From positions 38,462,001-38,526,000 of the forward strand of contig NC_072893.1 of assembly GCF_027943255.1 (NCBI RefSeq): DNA of 64,000 nucleotides, written 5' to 3'. Source of the stretch: Anastrepha obliqua. Lineage: Eukaryota; Arthropoda; Insecta; Diptera; Tephritidae. The notes under the pieces were generated by a model that worked only from the letters and a program-made list of their open reading frames with translations, was not told the DNA's origin and did not search any database. Shown one piece after another: positions 1 through 10,631 of the stretch (the first letter of the stretch is position 1; each line of letters starts with the position of its first letter). The position numbers and the translations under genes are program-made.

Positions 1-39
1 TTTGGAAATGTAATTGTGTGGAGTCCCCAGGACTTTTTG

Positions 40-190
40 AGTCCTCCGACTATTGCACGGTGGCCAAAGGGTTTTCGAAATAGCACATGAAGAAAAGGAG
101 CTCCATCTTTTCTGCGCTTCCCTGAGAAATAACTTGTGCAATTCCCCTTTAACAGCAGTCAGAAGGATGCCGATGACTGTGTAGAAGGTG
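40..190 (-). pseudogene. Fragment of RNase-H-type non-LTR retrotransposon (family A), C-terminal tail
   Basis: The stretch resembles the segment at 3790-3910 (same order of words: a 'tttcgaaatagcaca' block, then a 'gcgctt...agaaa' block, then an 'aacagcagtcag/aacaacggtcaa' block). At 3790-3910 this lies just downstream of the RNase H domain of a family A element. No open frame of useful length survives here. It is a short, diverged piece read on the minus strand. Confidence 0.45.
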
Positions 191-302
191 TCTGAGACCA
201 TTTCAGTTTCAGTTTCAGAACTTTGATCGCGACATGACAATTGGAAAAAATGTTTTTTCGTCTTTTTTTTTTTTTTGTCGGAACAGACTACCAGTTCAAG
301 AT

Positions 303-1010
303 TCAGACACATTGAGCCCATTGTACTGCACTCGGGTTCCCTTTTAAATTTTCTTTAAATCTACTGGACCTACGAAGAAATCTGAGTAGATCTTGTGGTG
401 CCAATGAGCCAAGGTGGCCGCTTCTTAACACATCAGTGCCAAATACCTCAAGCCTGATCCGAGCAAAGTCCGAGCAGATGCACAGAAAGCGGTCCGCCGT
501 CTCATCCTGCTCTCCAAATGCTGGGTAGTGTGCATTGTCTGAGATGCCTACCTCTTTCGTGTGCTTCGCCCATAGAAAGTGGCCCGTCATGAGTCCTACA
601 GTCTCTTCTGCTTAATGACAGGAGGATCTGCGAAAGTCGGTCGGACATGACAAGCAACATCAGATTTGTCCATCTACAGCCTCTCTCAGCCTACCAAGAT
701 GGCTTGAAGCAACCCGTTTGCCAAAGAAGTTGGCCTCAGAGCCCATTCAAGCTAAAGAGTCAGAGATCTCGTTACCCGCAATACCCACGTGTCCCGGGAC
801 CCATGTTAGCATCAGGATTTTATGTCTACCGACATAGCTCAGCCTGGATTTACAGTACTGCACTACCCTTGAAGTGGTTGGAGGGCTATCCAAGGCCACG
901 GGTGCAGCTTTGCTGTCACGAAACACGAACATGGGATAATTTTTCAGTATGCGGCGGATGCTACGTATTTTCAGTTCTTTCGCCATTTGAATGGCAATTC
1001 GTCGGAGATT
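303..1010 (-). pseudogene. RNase H and C-terminal tail of a non-LTR retrotransposon ORF2 (family C)
   Basis: Two minus-strand pieces fit the end of an I/Loa/R1-group ORF2. The upstream piece (986-747) ends in WVPGHVGIAGNEISDSLA, the last conserved block of a retroelement RNase H with its His and the GNE/D segment. The downstream piece (590-303) has MTGHFLWAKH, then a decayed Cys/His tail (ETADRFLCICSDFARIRL) of the kind that follows RNase H in these elements. The pieces are in different frames, so the copy is dead. RT and endonuclease are absent: this is a 5'-truncated copy. Related fragments lie at 1845-2100 and 51880-52490. Confidence 0.7.
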
Positions 1011-1019
1011 TCACTCAAG

Positions 1020-1840
1020 TCGCTTCTTCACTTTTTGAACCATTTCACGTGATGGCGCAGTCTTTTGATGACCACCTCCACAACGTTTTGCGATGCTACC
1101 AGTACCCTTGTAACGAGTAATGGTGTGATACACAAGACTCTGGACTGTCATTTATCCAACTAACAGCCCGCTAATACCAGTGCATCAGCTGCGCGAGCGG
1201 TGTAAAGTTGGTTACATTTCGAGTGCCGGACCCTGTATGCACGGTTGCATGTATGTATGTATATGTTGCACAGTTTATGCCACACTTAGTGAGTGCTGCG
1301 TCATAATGCGGTTTTGTGCATCTGATTGAATCGGTTTATGGATTTAGTTTCATCAAATTTATTTACCCCTTTACTGCTGCTCACAAAACAGGAAATTAGC
1401 AGATACAACACATACGACAAACTACATAGAATCAATCGTTAACGTTCAAATGATTTACTGGCAACTAAGTAGTTTACTGAATGAAATTCATTAAGCCTAT
1501 AAATGAACAGATATTTTTGCTAGTGAGTGCAAAACAATTTTTTGATTTTTTAACTATTTAAATTCGTTAAACGCTACAATTTTGTTTTTCAATTTAATTC
1601 CACAACTAGCAAAAAAAATTATTATACCTATTTGCTTTTTACATCTACCATGCAATCCAAACTGCGTAACAGATACTTTTACTAACGATACAGTTATTCT
1701 TTCGTTAGGAAACTCGGAAACGCATCGACTTCACAACTACATACAATGAAATATATGACTGGACCAATAGAAGGTGAAGTCCAAAATAAACAAAACTGGA
1801 GTCATAAAAATGTGTTTTGATGGCGCTATCTTTTTAATGA
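1020..1840. other. Unassigned AT-rich DNA
   Basis: No coding region, repeat family or RNA gene recognised. It lies between two family C retrotransposon fragments and may be decayed transposon or plain intergenic DNA. Confidence 0.4.
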
Positions 1841-1844
1841 GTTT

Positions 1845-2100
1845 CAGCGTTAGAAGTTACATTCCTAGCTGACTTCCAGTGAAAGCTTGGTGGCATTCGA
1901 TTCGGTGGAAGCGAAGTTATTGCGTCTAAAGTGTCTGTTTGTGTCATGTCACTGTCTGAGATGCCTACCTTTTCCATGTGCTTTGCCCACAGAAAGCGAC
2001 CCGTCATCAGTCCAATCATCTGCCTACAGTCCCCTCTGCTTAATGACAGGAGGATCTGCGACAGTTGGTTGGGCATGACAGGCAACATCAGTTTAGACCA
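1845..2100 (-). pseudogene. Second fragment of family C retrotransposon (C-terminal tail)
   Basis: Minus-strand frame 2088-1834 reads QLSQILLSLSRGDCRQMIGL and MTGRFLWAKHMEKVGISD. This repeats the segment at about 530-640 (MTGHFLWAKH) and is the region just after RNase H. Frame is lost after about 60 codons. Two adjacent pieces of the same region could be two insertions or a local duplication. Confidence 0.6.
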
Positions 2101-2204
2101 TCTGCTTAGACATGATATGACAGTTTTTCACGTATTTTGCCAATACTTCATTAATAACAACCACCCGCGTACTCGTATCTTCCTCGAACTAAGTAGCGCT
2201 AAGT

Positions 2205-2630
2205 AAAAAGCTTAAATAAAGCCAAGTTCTTTTCGCGCCAATAAAGAAGGAGAAGAAGCCACACGAATAAGATCAAATTAATTTATTATTTATCATAAAA
2301 GGGGCTAGAGGCTCTATAAGATATGTGATTGTCTTCTGTGTGAATACTGCTATAATGACCTTTCTCCTATACACCACTTCTTCTTAAGATATCCCACTCT
2401 ACAAATTCCTACATATACTTATACCTACATATACCCAGCTTCTATGATAGTATTTTATATTATTTTAAAATAATTTTACTTTCCTATCAAAATATTCTAA
2501 GCCGGTAAGCCATTATGGGGTTTGTTTATATTTCGATTTGCATAAATTGCACCCAGATATATTATATCATATCCTTGGCGGAAAGATTTTAGAGGTGTAC
2601 TACTTAACATACTGTTATTCGGCTCTGAGT
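2205..2630. other. Unassigned DNA
   Basis: Nothing recognised. The 'cgcgccaataaagaaggagaagaag' stretch near 2235-2262 looks like the GAA-rich 3' tail of the RTE-type copies at 10600-10630 and 47720-47745, so an old 3' end may be present. Confidence 0.3.
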
Positions 2631-3234
2631 GAATTTGACATAATCAGCTGATGGGCTGACGATAACCCGAAGTGACAAAAAAACTGAGTTTGTGTTGGTG
2701 ATATACGGAGAAACTCAACCAATGACACTTCATTGCCTTCTGGGCAACGACTGATTTGACGAGTGAGTGTGAATACATGTGAATTGATCGTGCAGAAGTA
2801 GGCTGCTCAGTACCCCAGTGGCGTGGCAGCAGAGTTTCCCCTCACAATTTTTTTTTCACCATAGTTAAAGAGCAAACCTAGTAATCTATCATCTTTGCAA
2901 TATACTATAATAGCATTTCAGAATTCGAACGAATAGGCTTTTTCCCCACACGCTGTGGCGTAAACACACCACCATTGCTGAAAAGATTTCGATTTACCAG
3001 GTTTGATCAATAACTATGGTGGAAAACAAAATCGTGAGGGAAACTGCGGCTGACACTTCAGGGGGTATTCTTGAGCCTGTAGCATCATTTCACATGTATT
3101 CACACACTCGGCCATTCAGTCGTTGTTCAGACGGCAACGAAGTGGCATGAGCGAAGGATGCGTGGATTTTTTTTATATCACTAACACATTCATTACCCCG
3201 GTTACGTCAGCCCATCGGCTGATTCTGGCAATTC
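2631..3234. mobile_element. Fold-back (long inverted repeat) element, about 600 bp
   Basis: The left half (2631-2900) and the reverse complement of the right half (2985-3234) run in parallel. Both outer ends read AATCAG(C/C)(T/C)GATGGGCTGACG. Further in, both have a TGTT(G/A)GTGATATA block, then GCAACGACTGA, then GTGAATACATGTGAA, then a CAGTTTCCC/CAGAGTTTCCC block and CACCATAGTTA near the centre. Arms are about 250-265 bp with scattered mismatches and small gaps, around a short spacer centred near 2935. There is no coding capacity. The structure fits a fold-back MITE. No clear target duplication was found. Confidence 0.7.
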
Positions 3235-3354
3235 GTTGAGAGCCGGCTAACGGTCTGATATTTGCCACACCATTTATAATTTTTTCACCATAGCTGACAA
3301 GCTTTACTAGAGCGCCCAAATACCGCTTATAGGAAGAGATACCAATATCTGTAG

Positions 3355-4432
3355 GTAGGTAGGTTAGATGGCAAGAGTATCCCAGGTACACTACAAGTAC
3401 ATAGTACTTACGTGCTGCTTTGATACCATTATGTGGACCACTACAAAAAAATAGGGGAGAGAAATCCGTCTACAGCCATTCAGTGCTGTCGATGTAGTGG
3501 AGGAGAGAAAAGGGATCTAGGCTGGAGATTTCTTCAAGCTACACCCAAAGGGCACGCTAGGGAATCTTAAGCGCTTAGCAGCCAGAGTTGGACATTTGTA
3601 GAGAAAGTGTACAACAGTCTCTTTCTCTGTAGGATCCCCAGAGCTGCTGAAATATTGGTTGCACGGAACTCCAAGCTTCTTCGCATGAGTACCGATCACC
3701 CAATGATCAGTGAACACCGCAATGAGTTTGGAAATTGAATGGCGGGGAACTCCCATCACTTTTAGCGTTCTCTTAATATCGTATTTAGGCCATAGCATTT
3801 TCGAAATAGCACACGACGAGGCAACCCTCCCATCTGTCTTGCGCTTTTTTTAGAAAGAAATTGTGTAGTTTCCCTCTAACAACGGTCAAGGGGACACCGA
3901 TGTATGAGAAGGGGACAATTGAAACCGGTTCTGTCGACCCCTCCCTGGCAAGCTCATCGGCAATTTAATTTTCTCCTATATTCCTGTGCCTAGGAACCCA
4001 GATAAGGGATATGTTTTTTGCACGTTCGAGACGTTTGAGTTCCTCCTTACAGGAGTTCACCAGAAGAGAACTGCAATACGGCGACGACAGGCCCTTGATT
4101 GCAGCTTGACTATCGGAAAAAATATTAATGTCTCCCTCCCAACAGCGATCTTGAAGTATTTTGCATGCCTGAAGGATCGCGAAGACCTCTGCTTGAAAAA
4201 TGCTGCTCGTTTCCGGCGGTTTAAAGGAGACCAAAATGCTGGCTGATTTAAAACAAACCCCCACTCCCACTCCAGATTCCATCTTGGATCCGTCAGTAAA
4301 AACAGAGGTACCTATATCCGTGCCGACTCTCCCCTGTTTCCAATCTTGCCTGCACGGGAAGGAAGGGGCGATCTGGTACAAGATGCTACTATGTCCTAGC
4401 GGAAGTTGCCTCCAGAGACCAATCTCCTTCAA
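3355..4432 (-). pseudogene. RNase H and C-terminal tail of a non-LTR retrotransposon ORF2 (family A)
   Basis: Read on the minus strand, 4432-3965 gives an RNase H domain with its acidic positions visible: FTDGSK, then FQAEVFAILQA, then FSDSQAAIKG, then WVPRHRNIGEN. A second frame (3798-3517) carries the downstream tail with VIGTHAKKLGVPCNQYF and KETVVHFLYKCP, the Cys/His block found after RNase H in I/Loa/R1-group elements. The 3' non-coding end (about 3500-3355) matches the family A copy at 55020-55205, including TTGCCATCTAACCTACCTA. Endonuclease and RT are missing. A frameshift separates the two frames. Sister copies: 12918-14029 and 53860-55205. Confidence 0.8.
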
Positions 4433-4499
4433 CCTAATAGGCCAATCTCCTCAACCTCCACGATCTAGCGCTCGTCCGCATTACCGGCTTGTTGATTCT

Positions 4500-4965
4500 T
4501 GGCAATCTTTTGCCAGAATGAATTTCACCCTCAGGTAACGCGCCTTGAGCAGGGCACCGGATGACGTCTTATTTTTCCTTTTGGTGATCTTTGCAGTGGT
4601 CTCCGGGGCATCATTGCCAGGGATCACCTTGGCAGGCTTACCACAGGCCCCATAGAAACCTTTCCAGAGGCCGCCTTGACTACCTTACCAGACGTCGTCT
4701 TGGAGGCTGACTGAAGTCGGCTTGGCCTGAGAAGCGGGGTACTGTGTCGTGCACCGGTCATTGTACAAGGCTCGACAATCGTGTCCTGGCTGGATACCAA
4801 TAGATCGTCCTCAGACAGCGTGTGCAACACACTCTCGGTTTTATCCATTTCTCCTTCTTTTTCATCTTTATATTTGAATCCATTAGCTTTTTGGTTCCAC
4901 GAGTAGGCACGGAAGGGGTGGTCCGCCACGGCAGAGCCGGCGTGCCGCGGTAAGGCACTTAATAC
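4500..4965 (-). pseudogene. Possible ORF1 N-terminal piece joined to family A RNase H
   Basis: A minus-strand frame from 4929 begins MADHPFRAYSWNQKANGF, followed by a charged segment (KDEKEGEMDKTESVLHTLSEDDLL) and a Ser/Lys/Val-rich stretch. It starts just upstream, in element orientation, of the family A RNase H region with no RT in between. I read it as the start of ORF1 of the same element brought next to the end of ORF2 by a large internal deletion. No zinc knuckle is seen. It could also be an unrelated neighbour. Confidence 0.35.
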
Positions 4966-4989
4966 AACCGACCTTGCCTGGGCATCGGA

Positions 4990-6380
4990 GGGGACCGTTA
5001 AAAACTGGTTATTTAAGCACTACCAACCATGGAGCTCTCGGCACGGGTACCTTAGTCAGCTTAAAGTGCTGGCAAGGTTATACCGCCTTGTCACCTGTCG
5101 ACAGAACCTCGTTAGCGAAAACAGGGATTACCAAGTTCAGGACATCAAGTCTTGGACAGTGGGTAGAGGTTGCCACTTGGAGAGGAGTGGCTATATAGTT
5201 CCCATTACTTTCCCTTCAAACCCTTCATTATCTATGATGGGATTTTAAAATGACCAATTTCAACCAAAATGTAACTGTGAGTGGAGCTCTTAAAGCATTT
5301 AAAAATTCATATGCAAAATCATTAGCAAAATAATTCGGTTGGATGAATATTGAAATTTTTTACGACCAACCAACTAGTCAACTGAGCTGTCACTTCATTT
5401 TATCAGAGTTGCTATTATGTGGTCACATGCCCAACGATAGGGAAAAGCACAACCGAAAGCGGCATTTGTTAGTTCAGCTGTGCTGAAATTTTTCACTGCA
5501 CTTTTTCCATTTTTAAAAATTGCAATTTGCAGGCAGGCCGCCGATCTTAGGAAAAAACGAACTCTCGGAAAAAAACTTAATTAATTGCAAGTAATTTTAT
5601 GCAAAAGCGCATTTTTCGTCGTAATGACCAAACATTTGTTCTGGCAGAAGGACACAAAGGATGGCTCTAGCAAAAGTAATAGAATTAATAGAGGCACAAA
5701 AAATTCAACTTATATATTTAAGTTATATTTTTTTTTATATATCGGCCGCTACAACTACAGCAAAGGCTCAATTGCCCTTCGCAAGTGTACAGACATCTGT
5801 GTATGTGTGTGTGTGTGCAAGTGAGTGGCTTAGCAATTTCTGGCTCTGCATTAGTGGATTACGAATGTTGCCAGCAACTGTGGCTCGAACAGGCGCGGCA
5901 GTACTGCGGTGACTGCAAATGCGGCTGTGGCAAGTTTAAATATTCAAATTTCGCCAATGAAGTGTGAGTGTGAGCCTCATGAACACATGTAGTTAGCATG
6001 TGAGTGTGTGAGTGCATGGAGTTGAACTGAAAACGCATGTGCATGTAATCTGAACTTATGTGTTAATATATACATGCATACATACACTTATGGAGAAAAT
6101 AATAGAATCGAGATGTTTGACTGGAACTTGAGTGCTTTTCTTTCCTGTTTTTTAATGTTCAATAATTTTTTACAAAAAGATGACATACTCTACAAACATT
6201 TTCAATCATTTGCATCATCAGTTTTTTCTCTATGCAAAAAAAAAAAATCCGCTTATTCGTTAGATACAGGAAATGCGCAACTCCGTCAGGGGAAAAAATT
6301 ATCAAAAAGCAACGAAAATGTTTAGCCACTTCAAACTTGCCCTTTATTGCACAAAAATTTAATGGGCCTATGCCTCCAAT
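4990..6380. other. Unassigned intergenic DNA
   Basis: No gene or transposon family recognised. It contains a short (GT)n run near 5800-5820 and a poly-A run at 6236-6247. Confidence 0.4.
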
Positions 6381-6384
6381 ACTG

Positions 6385-8095
6385 AAACCTGGGTAACCCG
6401 CCAACCAAGAGGAGTCTGACCGCCCGAAAACTCCTCTTTCCCCAGTAGTGAAGACTCTTGAGGTCCTCATACTCCCACTCTACACGAAACACCTGACCCC
6501 AGCCACACATCAGCATGGATTCCGCCGAGTGCGCAGTATTACCACATCACTCACCGCCATTAAGACTCAAACTAACTGTAGTGAAGACTCTTGAGGACCT
6601 TCTACGCCCACTCTATACGAAACACCTAACCCCAGCCACACATCAGCATGGATTCCGCCGAGTGCGCAGAGCCACCACTTCACTCACCGCCATTAAGACT
6701 CAGATAAACCGCGGGCTTAACCAAAACCGCCCCTGCGAGCAGACTGTCCTAGTAGCATTGGACTTGAATAAGGTTTCCGCTGTGAACCACTCCCCGCTGT
6801 TAGATAATAACATATAGTCGACCCTCCCGTCGGGACTGAAGAGGTGGTTCACGAAATATGTAACGAACGGTATTCGTTAGTCGTCTTTCGAGGCCAAAAC
6901 TCCAAACAGAGGAGGATAAAGCAAGGTGTTTCACAGGGTGGTGCCATTTTTCCCTTGCTTTTTAACTTTAACACATCGAAGCAGCCCCAACCACCAGAGG
7001 GAGTCTCCCTGGTCTCCTATAATGACGCTTGTTCGGTAATGACATCAGGCAATGACATCGATGGTTTGTGTTCCAAAGTGAACATTTATCTCGCCAGTCT
7101 TTCTCGCTTTTTCACAGCGAGGAGTTCTCAACTTTGCCCACTAAATTCGCGGCGACCCTCTTTAACACCTGAACGGAGGAGGCTAAAGGTGCAAGTCGAT
7201 GACTCACCAATACCAACCGTTAACAACCGCAAAATCTTGGGCGTCACCTTCGATAATTTGCTCACCTTTTCTGCGCATACAACCTCAATTGCTACTAAGT
7301 TCCAAAATTGCAACAAGGTCCTCAAACCGCTTACCGGCAGTATTTGGGGCAAATGCTTAGAAATGTTGCTGGTGACATTTAAAGCAATTTGTCGCCGGGT
7401 TATAAGTTACAGTGCGCCTGCTTGGTCACCTCTAACCAGTGACTTACAGTGGGTAAAGCTTTAAACCTTTCAGAATACTGCTATCAGGACAGCCACGGGA
7501 TGTCTTCTGATATCTCCCTGCAACATCTACACAATGAGGCATCAATAGAGCCTAGGCATCAAGGAGCCCTACAAAATGCTCAGCAAGCAGTTTCTGCTTT
7601 TGTGCTACTGAAGATATTAACCCTGAAAACATTTGCTTGGGCCCGAGCCACTTCCCAGGCACGTTAGGAGACATCCCTTAAATTACACTGACGAGATTTA
7701 GGACAAAATACATTTACAACTACTGGACCGGACAGTATACAGACAAACGCTAAACGACATTCATCGGGAGACCTTTACCTGGGCCCTGAATGTTGTTACC
7801 GGAGTCCAATCACTATCTATTACAGACCAAGAGCTTCAGCTTCCTCGTGAGACCCAATTGCGTTCTCGATATTGTAGCAGGTTAATCTTCTACCTATCAA
7901 GAATCGACCCCGACATACCCAACATATATCCAGCATGTGAAGGTACACTTCACGATAATAACCATATCTTCATATGCCCTATTAAACCTACTCACATAGC
8001 ACCACTATCCCTCCCTCTGGACTCAACCTGACGAAGCTGCACGACTCCTGGGTCTACCATTAGATGATTTAGACGAAGACGACCACTGACTGCAT
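6385..8095 (+). pseudogene. RT and C-terminal region of a CR1/Jockey-group retrotransposon
   Basis: The longest frame (6844-7464) holds the RT palm: a KQGVSQGGAIFPLLFNF block (normally QGVPQGG.LSPLLFN), then LVSYNDACSVMTSG. Motif C, normally YADD, reads YNDA here, so one catalytic Asp is lost. The thumb follows (NRKILGVTFDNLLTFSAHTT and YSAPAWSPLTSD). Upstream, 6520-6830 has TPATHQHGFRRVR and LVALDLNKVSAVNH (motif A, mutated). Downstream, 7480-7990 continues the C-terminal part in broken frames. Multiple frameshifts and lost catalytic residues show a dead copy. Confidence 0.8.
6445..6710 (+). repeat. 133 bp tandem duplication inside the RT relic
   Basis: The unit beginning gtagtgaagactcttgagg occurs at 6445 and again at 6578. 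The later word atcagcatggattccgccg occurs at 6509 and 6642. Both spacings are 133 bp, so one segment upstream of RT motif A was duplicated head to tail, with only scattered mismatches. Confidence 0.9.
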
Positions 8096-8120
8096 CGCAC
8101 AGAGAGAGTTTAGTAAGCTG

Positions 8121-8330
8121 CTAGAACAACAACAACTGTCTTGACCATGTATTGGGGATTATATTCAGCTTTTCGCGTATGACGGACATCGCAAACGTTT
8201 GCTTTATTTCTGAAGATGACTCTGTAGGTTCTTTTTTAGAGACTCGAAGTATATATCGATCATATTCTCTGGTTATTTGGGTTTGGGACCACGATTTTGG
8301 GTGTATCTCTATACGACATGCCATTCGCTT
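8121..8330 (-). pseudogene. Possible Tc1-like transposase N-terminal fragment
   Basis: The minus-strand frame 8324-8121 has REYDRYILRVSKKEPTESSS, similar in layout to the second helix-turn-helix of Tc1-family transposases (a 'REDR.I.R...K.P..SS.EI' pattern). No DDE domain or terminal repeat was found nearby. The call rests on one motif. Confidence 0.3.
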
Positions 8331-8498
8331 TCGTTTGATCAGAATACCCGAGCATTTCCTCTATTTCTCTACACGTTTTACCTCTTTTTCGAAGATTTTT
8401 TAAGACTTGACGTTCTTCTTCGCAGTGTTTTCCTCGACCTACTTCTTATTGTTATGCTTCTTCTTCTTCTTCTTCTTCTTAGTATCGACCCATTTTAA

Positions 8499-9238
8499 GG
8501 GGGTCTTCTACCGTCACGGTTTGAAAAAATCGATTTTTTTTTTTTTAGATTTTTTAAAAGCTACTAATGTTAAGAGTATGCTATAAAGAGGGTTTTATGA
8601 AAAACATGTTCCTTCATGAGCATTTCGGGGAGAATACATGCATGCGCGTGGCATTTTCGAGCGTTTCTGTGGCGTGACTTTATCTTTAAACGCCTTTTCC
8701 CGAAAGTTGACTTTTTTCAACTTTCTGGTCACACATCTACTATAAATATTTGTCGAATTCATTCCATCTTTTTTCCAGTTATTCAGTGAACATCTCGCTA
8801 TGTTTTCCCAGACCACTTTTTTCAATTTTTGATTAGTTTAATTTTGCGGGCCTCTAAAGTGTAAAAAAAACAGGAAATTTTCAAACTTTTTTTTTAAAAT
8901 CACGCATTTTTTACAAATTTCAAAATATTTAAAATCGCCACTGGGAAAACATAGCCAACGCTACACTTTATGATAAAAAAAAAAAATTTTTTGATTTCAG
9001 ATAAGTAAAATGGTCGATCGCGTGCCACAAAGTCGCCTAGGACATTTTTACAAGGGCAACCTCGAGGACGGTTTAAGGACACAGGGCCAAAGAATTCGAT
9101 TTGAAAAATATATTTTTAAATAGTGCAAACTTGTGCAAATTAAATAAAAAAAATCTGATTTCATTATCTCAAGTGGTTGCTTTGTAATTAATTCCCAAAA
9201 ATAGGCCCGAGATTAAGGCGCGACGGTAGAAGACCCCC
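8499..9238. mobile_element. TTAA-flanked inverted-repeat element (MITE-like), 740 bp
   Basis: The left end reads GGGGGTCTTCTACCGTC (8499-8515). The right end is its exact reverse complement (9222-9238). TTAA lies immediately outside both ends (8495-8498 and 9239-9242), fitting a TTAA target duplication as in the piggyBac superfamily. The interior is AT-rich and has no transposase, so this is non-autonomous. Just inside the left end is an AAAAAATCGATTTTTTTT block, also present near the right end of the larger TTAA-flanked element at 41864-47916. Confidence 0.85.
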
Positions 9239-9242
9239 TTAA

Positions 9243-10054
9243 GAAAAATCGTCGGGAATGCGGTTGAGCACTAGGCTATACGCCAGTTACTCTTCACATG
9301 CAGTCCGTCAAAGTTATTTGTACTTTAATCGTCCCCTAGTTTTGCTTAATTTGTTTTGTATGCGCTTATCACCCTCAGTGCGCAAAGTCTGTACAATGCT
9401 TCGTATGGTCTTCTACAGGTCTTTACCTCTAAGGATTTCACCCATACTGGTGCTGCATATCGCAGAGTCGATATGATGACGTTGGTTAGTAGCCTGCATT
9501 CGCTGCTTCTCGGCCCCCCTATATTCGGGAGCATTCGAGAGAGTGCACCGAGCGTTCTTGATGCTTTGCGGGTTACAAACTCTGCATGTGGACCAAAACT
9601 GAGCCGCTCGTCAATTATGACACCCATATATTACAGCTGATGAGACGATTTAAATGTACGTGTGCCTATGCTGAAGAAGGCTGTCTCAAATTTCTTACGA
9701 TTACTTATGAGAACCGCTTCGGTTTTCTCCGCTGCAATGGATAAAGCAACACTATTCAGCCAGTTTGTTACTGTTACTGTTTGCCTTGAACTCAATATTG
9801 CTCACAAGCTTGGCTATTATTACCAGTGCTATATCATCCAAAAAGCCAATGATATGTACATCTGTGGGGAATGGCAGGCAGAACACTTCATCATACATTA
9901 TATTTCATAGCGTGGGACCTAGCACTGAACCCTGCGGCACACCTGCTGTATCCTAATACTTTTTTATTCCCTCTTCCATCTCGTATTCCAACACTCGATT
10001 GCTCAGATAGTTTCTGACCATATTGTAAATATAGGCTGGGACAGCTAGCTTTTT
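9243..10054 (-). pseudogene. R1-clade retrotransposon RT (3' half of the copy)
   Basis: Read on the minus strand: AGVPQGSVLGPTLWNIMYDE, then IIGFLDDIALVI (motif C, normally GFADD; both Asp retained, Ala changed to Leu), then MGVIIDERLSFGPHAEFV, then LPNIGGPRSSECRLLTNV, LRYAAPVW and a Cys-containing tail. This block order is typical of the R1 clade. Several stops occur between motif C and the thumb. The upstream part of the same copy continues at 10632-11560, beyond an inserted RTE-type fragment. Confidence 0.8.
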
Positions 10055-10631
10055 AAATGCGGTAAGAGTTTGTCCCTTGAAATCCAACGTAGAATCTCTC
10101 TTGCCAATAAGTGCTACTTTGGACTAAGTAGGCAACTTAGCAGTAAAGTTCTCACTCGACGAGCAAAACTAACACTCTACAAAGCTCTCATCATACCCGT
10201 CCTAACATATGGCGCAGAAGCTTGGACGATGACAACATGCGATGAAGCGACGCTTGGAGTGTTTGAGTGAAAGATTCTGCGTAAAAGTTTTGGACGGTTG
10301 TACGTTGGCAACGACGAATATCGCAGGCGATGGAACGAGAAGCTGTATGAGCTTTACGACGGCATAGACATAGCGCAGCGAATTAAGATCCAGCGTATAC
10401 GCTGGGTGGGTCATGTCGCTTGGGTTCTGAAAGTTTTCGGTACCAGCTGGTGGTAGTAGAGGAAAAGGAAGGCCTCCTTTGCGTTGGAAAGATCAGGTGG
10501 GGAAGTACTTGGCTTCATTTGGTGTGTCCAACTGGCGCCGGTTAGCACGAGAAAGAAACGACCGGCGCGCTTTGTTAAACTCGGTCAAAATCGCGTAAGC
10601 GGTTATCGCGCTAATTAAGAAGAAGAAGAAT
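10055..10631 (+). pseudogene. RTE-type retrotransposon C-terminal fragment inserted in the R1-type relic
   Basis: The plus-strand frame 10070-10270 has EIQRRISLANKCYFGLSRQL, then RRAKLTLYKALIIPVLTYGA and EAWTMTTCDEATLGVFE. Further on come decayed pieces of the RWVGHV and RGRPPLRWKDQV blocks. The copy ends in a GAA-rich tail (about 10617-10631), as do the copies at 20551-21090 (reverse) and 47345-47745. It is a 5'-truncated 3' end, and it sits between the two halves of the minus-strand R1-type relic. Confidence 0.8.

Noticed and set aside
647..1120. A 157-codon plus-strand frame
   Set aside because: It is antisense to the RNase H of the family C relic (WVPGHVGIAGNE on the minus strand).
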